From NCBI GenBank assembly GCA_003427395.1, contig BFEA01000123.1, positions 1,011,696-1,044,314 on the forward strand: a DNA stretch of 32,619 nucleotides, written 5' to 3'. Shown piece after piece: positions 29,163 to 32,619 of this stretch (within the stretch, counting starts at the first letter, position 1; each line of letters opens with the position of its first letter). Source of the stretch: Chara braunii (Eukaryota > Streptophyta > Charophyceae > Charales > Characeae). The translations under genes and the position numbers were made by a program. The notes under the pieces were generated by a model. It was not told the DNA's origin. It made no database searches and worked only from the letters and a program-made list of their open reading frames with translations.

Positions 29163-30605
29163 TTCGAGGCCGCCCGTACGGATGGCCTTGAATATGACGA
29201 AAAATACCGACGGGCGGAGGTTTGGACGGATAAAATTTTATTGGCGAAATTAGCGGGATTATCATTGGGCCACCTCACCAAACACGACAGACGTAGGGCG
29301 ACCGAGAGATCTCGGGACTATCGATGGGTCAACGGTCATTTGGAAAAGCGTAAAACTAACGGATCGGGCTCGTGGTTGACGGTTCCCCATCCATTCCAGA
29401 GATATGATTGGATCCGATCTGCTCACGAAGAACAGGCGGCTCATTTCGCGATACGTGTCACAAAGGCAACTGTAGATCAGAACCGATGGTTCTGGTCCAA
29501 TATACGAGATGATGTCAAATACATTGTTGTTAACTGTCTGGTTTGTACCGCTGATCGCGCCCCTATACGGGGAGCAAACACGATCGTACCAACGGAAGTA
29601 GAGCGTCCTTTCCAGCGAGTCAGTATGGACACGACAGATATCGACGTGCCACCTGGCCCAAACCGCTGTGAATATTCTATCCTGCTAGTATTAATAGATC
29701 ATTTTTCCAAGTACATCGAAGTCTATCCCTGTAAGACCCGAAAAGTCGCAGAAATAGCTACGTACATCGAACGGTTCCTCTATACTCATCTAGATACGGA
29801 AGAAATTCAAACCGACAATAGGTTTGAATTCAAGGGTGAGGTAGAAGAACTGCTTGCGCGAAGGGGCGTCATGCTCTGACATACGGCACCCCACGTGTCC
29901 CAGTCAAACAGGTTGGCCGAAAATGCCAACCGTATGATTAAAACCGCTCTTCGCAGGAACTGAGCGGCACATGACACGCGTCCTTGGCCCGAGATCGTAT
30001 ATCAGATCGTCGGGATCCACCGGGCCACCCCTCACGAGTCCACGGGGTTTACCCCTTTTCAACTTCGAACTAATAGCCTCCCCTGTGTTGAATACCGGGG
30101 TAACTCGGAAATTGGTGAAGCAGGGGGTAGAGACACGCGTGCAGCTCTCAAGGCCAAGGCCAAAAGGTACACCGAATTAATGGAACGGGCCGTCCCGAAG
30201 CTAACCCGAAAAAGGCAAAGGATGACCGAACTGGCCCACGGTAGACAGGTCCGTAGCTACAAGGCTCGGAATGGAAATGCTGGGCCCCAACATCAATATA
30301 AATTAGGGGACCTAGTGCAGGTACGTAAATGTGCACGCGACCGGAAACTCGCTCCCAAGTTTTCTGGCTGTTTTCGTGTTGTCGAGCTCGGACCCAACGG
30401 CGCCAACATGGTGCGCATTGCGCCTGAGTCTAGTGCCAGCCATAGCTCTGTCCCCATCGTCCGGCATACCTCCTACCTCCGTCTCCTTCCTCCTTCCGAT
30501 CTTCCTCCCTCTTCTTCCTCGAAAAGCGAGGAGAACGACGACGATCTAACCCTCTCTCCACTCTCTCCCTCTTGTCCTTCGACATCCTCCCCCACCTCGC
30601 CATGA
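29163..30605 (+). pseudogene. Ty3/gypsy integrase, element C
   Basis: The HHCC zinc domain is AHEEQAAHF ... CLVC (about 29420-29551). The catalytic core has Asp in VSMDTTD (29628-29630), Asp in QTDNRFEF (29814-29816) and Glu in LAENANR (29919-29921), i.e. D, D and E with ~34 residues between the last two. A conserved HRATPHESTGFTPF follows. The C-terminal module YKLGDLVQVRK ... LAPKFSGCFRVVELG resembles the GPY/F DNA-binding domain with its Gly-Pro-Tyr replaced. A Ser/Pro/acidic tail ends at 30605. TGA codons lie at 29877-29879 and near 29958. No chromodomain is visible. Confidence 0.85.
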
Positions 30606-30676
30606 GTTTTATCACGGAGCGGGTTCTTGACACACAGCTGTTGCAGCCACGTGGCCACATCTCAGAGATTCGGTAA

Positions 30677-31055
30677 GTTTGTCACCCTCGGCTCAATGCG
30701 GATCTTCAGCGTTTGATGCGATTCTTCTGCGACGAAGGTATCTGTGCCGCCGCCGCGTTTCGAATCGAAGGAAGTCCTCACGCAGTAGTATTCGCGGAGG
30801 TAACCACATTTCATCGGCGAGTGGGTCCCAGAACGAGCCACGTCACCACGATTGCAGCGTTCAGCGGCGACATCAGCTCGGTCAATCCGCAGTGGCATAC
30901 CGCGATCTTGACCTCGCTGCGCGAGTGGACGGAGCAAGTGTCCAACGTGTAGCAGCACGTCCTCGCCCGACAGGGGTATAACCTCATCTCGATCTTTGCA
31001 CCGGATCTTGGCGATATTCGCCGATCACCCCGCGCGAGCAGCCAGTTGTGATCCC
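30677..31055 (+). pseudogene. Extra ORF 1 after integrase, unknown
   Basis: An open frame with LMRFFCDEGICAAAAFRIEG, VVFAEVTTFHRRVGPR and ILTSLREWTEQVSNV, a TAG at 30953-30955, then HVLARQGYNLISIFAPDLGD. The mixed helical and strand-like composition looks like real protein. No ATG is obvious, and a splice-donor-like GTAAGT lies just upstream (30673-30678). Function unknown. Confidence 0.4.
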
Positions 31056-31082
31056 AACCCTCGTCCCCTTCCGACATCCCCA

Positions 31083-32110
31083 ATGAACCACGCCGATCTT
31101 CTCGCTCCTCTCTCTATCTTTGGTCTCCCCTCTCTCTTCCCCACCTTCTGGCAATCCGATCTTCATCCTTCTCTTTCCTTCTCGTTTGAGCCTCTTTCAG
31201 TCCCTCTTATCAATCCTGGACATTGTCGGTTGTGGTGCGAAACTTTTGAGGAGCTGTCTTTCTGCTTGGCCAGAGTACAGGTGACATGGACCACGACCAG
31301 CGGGCATCCTGCGTGGATCGAAAATCTGGAGCTGCTAATCATCCAAGCTTGGAGGACTAACGTGGAGGGCGATCTTTTTGGCTTTTTCTTTGGATCGGTA
31401 CAGCCGGGGCGCCGCCAGCTGATTGCGCAAGAGCTCATCGCACCAATCGTGCAATTGGCAGACGATCTCTCGCTCGACATCTATTCACAGAGTGACGACA
31501 GTCCTGCTCCGTACATATTCGAGCGATCATTGGATCTGTACCTTCAGTGGGGACTGCGTGCTTGGAGGAACCTAGGGACGAGGATACGCTACCATCGCGG
31601 CAGGAGTATCTCAAGCCGTACGATATCATCCCTCACGCCTTTTATCCAAGGGTGGAGGAAGTGGTGATCGACGACGACGAAGAAGACGAGGACGAGGAAA
31701 CATCGGAGGAGGGAAGCTATAGTGAACATAGCGAGGGCNANNTGAGCGAAGGAGAAGAGGAGGAAGAAGAAACCGGATCTGAGTGGGAAGCCTTGCCGGA
31801 GGAAGCGACGCGTACGGGAACGGAGGCGGAAGATCCGGAAGCGGCGCGAAAGCGCGAAGAAATTGCCACCGGGAAGCGCTTGCTGGAGTTCGCCAGCGAA
31901 GCTAACCTGCGCATCGGTAAGGATCCGACCAGGGATCCAGAGCCGCCGAAGCACGAAGATGGCGACCCTGCAGCCGCCACCTCAAGTACCGCGCGATGGA
32001 GACGGAGCCGATCCCCCTCCTCCTCCAGCCCCACCCGTCCCCTAGTTCGCCCACGTACCGATGCGGGCGATAGGCCTTCGTCCTCGGACGCTGTCCCGCC
32101 GACCCCTTGA
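31083..32110 (+). pseudogene. Extra ORF 2 after integrase, unknown, with acidic tract
   Basis: It starts at ATG 31083 (MNHADLLAPLSIFGLPSLFP). The first part carries ILAIQ-type helices with many Trp and Phe (LWCETFEELSFCLARVQVTW, LELLIIQAWRTNVEGDLFGF). A frameshift at about 31545-31600 moves into a frame with EYLKPYDIIPHAFYPRVEEV, followed by a long Asp/Glu tract (31660-31830) and a basic Ser/Pro/Arg tail to 32110. Unknown bases at 31739 and 31741-31742 lie in the acidic tract. No signal peptide or membrane helix is evident, so an envelope is not supported. Function unknown. Confidence 0.5.
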
Positions 32111-32597
32111 TTTCCTCACCCTCGAGCAGATCCGTACCCCCGTCACCTTCCCTTCCCATCCCTTCCTTCCCCATCTCTTCCTTGACTTCTATTCTACCCG
32201 CCTACTCGCCACCGTCCACCCCCACGCCTCCCCTCAATCCGTTGCCCCCATGTTCTGCTGGCATCTCCTGCTGTTCAGCGCTGCATGGGAGCGATGCAAC
32301 GTGGTAGAGGTTTACTACGTTGCCACGGGGACAATCCCCGCCTGCCGCCACCACGAGTTCTTTCGAGCGGCGCTTTTCTGCACCCTCTCCTCCTTCTATC
32401 GCGACTACCTTACTTCCCTCCCTCGCAGCGGCGATCACTTCCCCCACTTCCACCGGATCATCCGATATGAGGAGCTTCTGGTGACGATGGAAGGAATGAA
32501 TTGCTTCCTACCCCCACTTCCTCCCCGTCGACCCCGTGAAATCCCCTCCATGTACCGCCTCTATTGGCCCGTTCCAACTACTCCTAGTAGGAGGTAG
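32061..32597 (+). CDS. Extra ORF 3 after integrase, unknown
   Basis: A 178-codon open frame from ATG 32061, overlapping the end of ORF 2 by 50 bases in another frame. It is rich in aromatic residues (FLDFYSTRLLATVHP, FSAAWERCNVVEVYYVATG, FYRDYLTSLPRSGDHF) and ends in a Pro/Arg tail. The segment VEVYYVATGTIPACRHHEFF weakly resembles VQVTWTTTSGHPAWIENLEL of ORF 2, so the two may be duplicated modules. Function unknown. Confidence 0.45.
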   Translation: MRAIGLRPRTLSRRPLDFLTLEQIRTPVTFPSHPFLPHLFLDFYSTRLLATVHPHASPQSVAPMFCWHLLLFSAAWERCNVVEVYYVATGTIPACRHHEFFRAALFCTLSSFYRDYLTSLPRSGDHFPHFHRIIRYEELLVTMEGMNCFLPPLPPRRPREIPSMYRLYWPVPTTPSRR

Positions 32598-32619
32598 ATC
32601 CCGATCACATCACGACTCC

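Larger units (their letters stand above)
21753..32619 (+). mobile_element. Ty3/gypsy retrotransposon, element C (3' end outside window)
   Basis: Order: 5' LTR, PBS, gag, protease, RT, RNase H, zinc-finger segment, integrase, extra ORFs. Protease before RT and integrase after RNase H is the Ty3/gypsy arrangement. Gag to RT lie in one frame and RNase H to integrase in another, with single stops and a few frameshifts. No chromodomain was seen after the integrase. The internal region exceeds 8.1 kb, long for this superfamily. The 3' LTR should lie beyond 32619. Confidence 0.85.

Noticed and set aside
30996-32597. Retroviral-type envelope gene
   Set aside because: No signal peptide, transmembrane helix or cleavage site is visible, so the ORFs are called unknown.

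Overview
This window is retroelement-dominated eukaryotic DNA with no ordinary host gene that I can recognise. The plant-type primer binding site (close to the initiator-Met consensus TGGTATCAGAGCC), the plant-like LINE, a Penelope-like element with its GIY-YIG nuclease in front of the reverse transcriptase, and signs of CpG-to-TpG decay fit the green lineage. A streptophyte alga such as a charophyte, or a bryophyte-grade genome, is my best guess, but this is an inference and not a firm identification. The assembly has a 435-base gap (17211-17645) and a few other unresolved bases.

Layout. 1-1628: tandem and inverted copies of a ~350-base SINE-like unit with tRNA B-box-like motifs, including a ~405-base-arm palindrome. 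About 1640-6637, minus strand: a nearly full-length Penelope-like element (PLE). It has a gag-like ORF1 (zinc knuckle, coiled coil, SAP-like segment, acidic tail) and a permuted ORF2 (GIY-YIG first, RT last). 6638-7106: another copy of the SINE-like unit. 7347-11235, minus strand: a truncated Ty3/gypsy element with gag and 5' LTR ('A'). 11559-14221: a solo LTR of the same family ('B') with a target-site duplication. 14226-17930: non-coding DNA with poly-T retroposition scars, a ~166-base tandem repeat, a GA microsatellite and the gap. 17931-18127: a MITE-like element flanked by TTAA. 18207-21410, minus strand: a decayed LINE ORF2. 21560-21752: a LINE 3' scrap on the plus strand. 21753-32619, plus strand: the main Ty3/gypsy element ('C') with 5' LTR, PBS, gag, protease, RT, RNase H, a zinc-finger segment, integrase and further ORFs. 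Its 3' LTR lies beyond the window.

Most interesting points. (1) The ~2.7-kb LTRs carry a ~180-codon ORF in the 3' half, downstream of a conserved TATA box. In three copies (A, B, C) it has the same ATG, the same terminal residues and in-frame indels. Copies B and C differ by 17 synonymous versus 4 nonsynonymous changes over 49 codons, while a neighbouring LTR segment shows 2 versus 11. This is a strong sign of a selected, LTR-encoded protein that I cannot assign to a family. (2) In element C a C4HC3 (PHD/RING-like) cysteine-histidine pattern lies between RNase H and integrase, in the integrase frame. (3) The PLE has a permuted domain order and its own gag-like ORF. (4) Further ORFs follow the integrase, where an env-like or accessory gene would sit.

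How the genes would work together. In each element the gag-like protein packages RNA and RT copies it. The PLE nuclease nicks the target for target-primed copying, whereas the Ty3 element primes from a tRNA and inserts its DNA with integrase. All copies here carry stops or frameshifts, so none looks autonomous as it stands.
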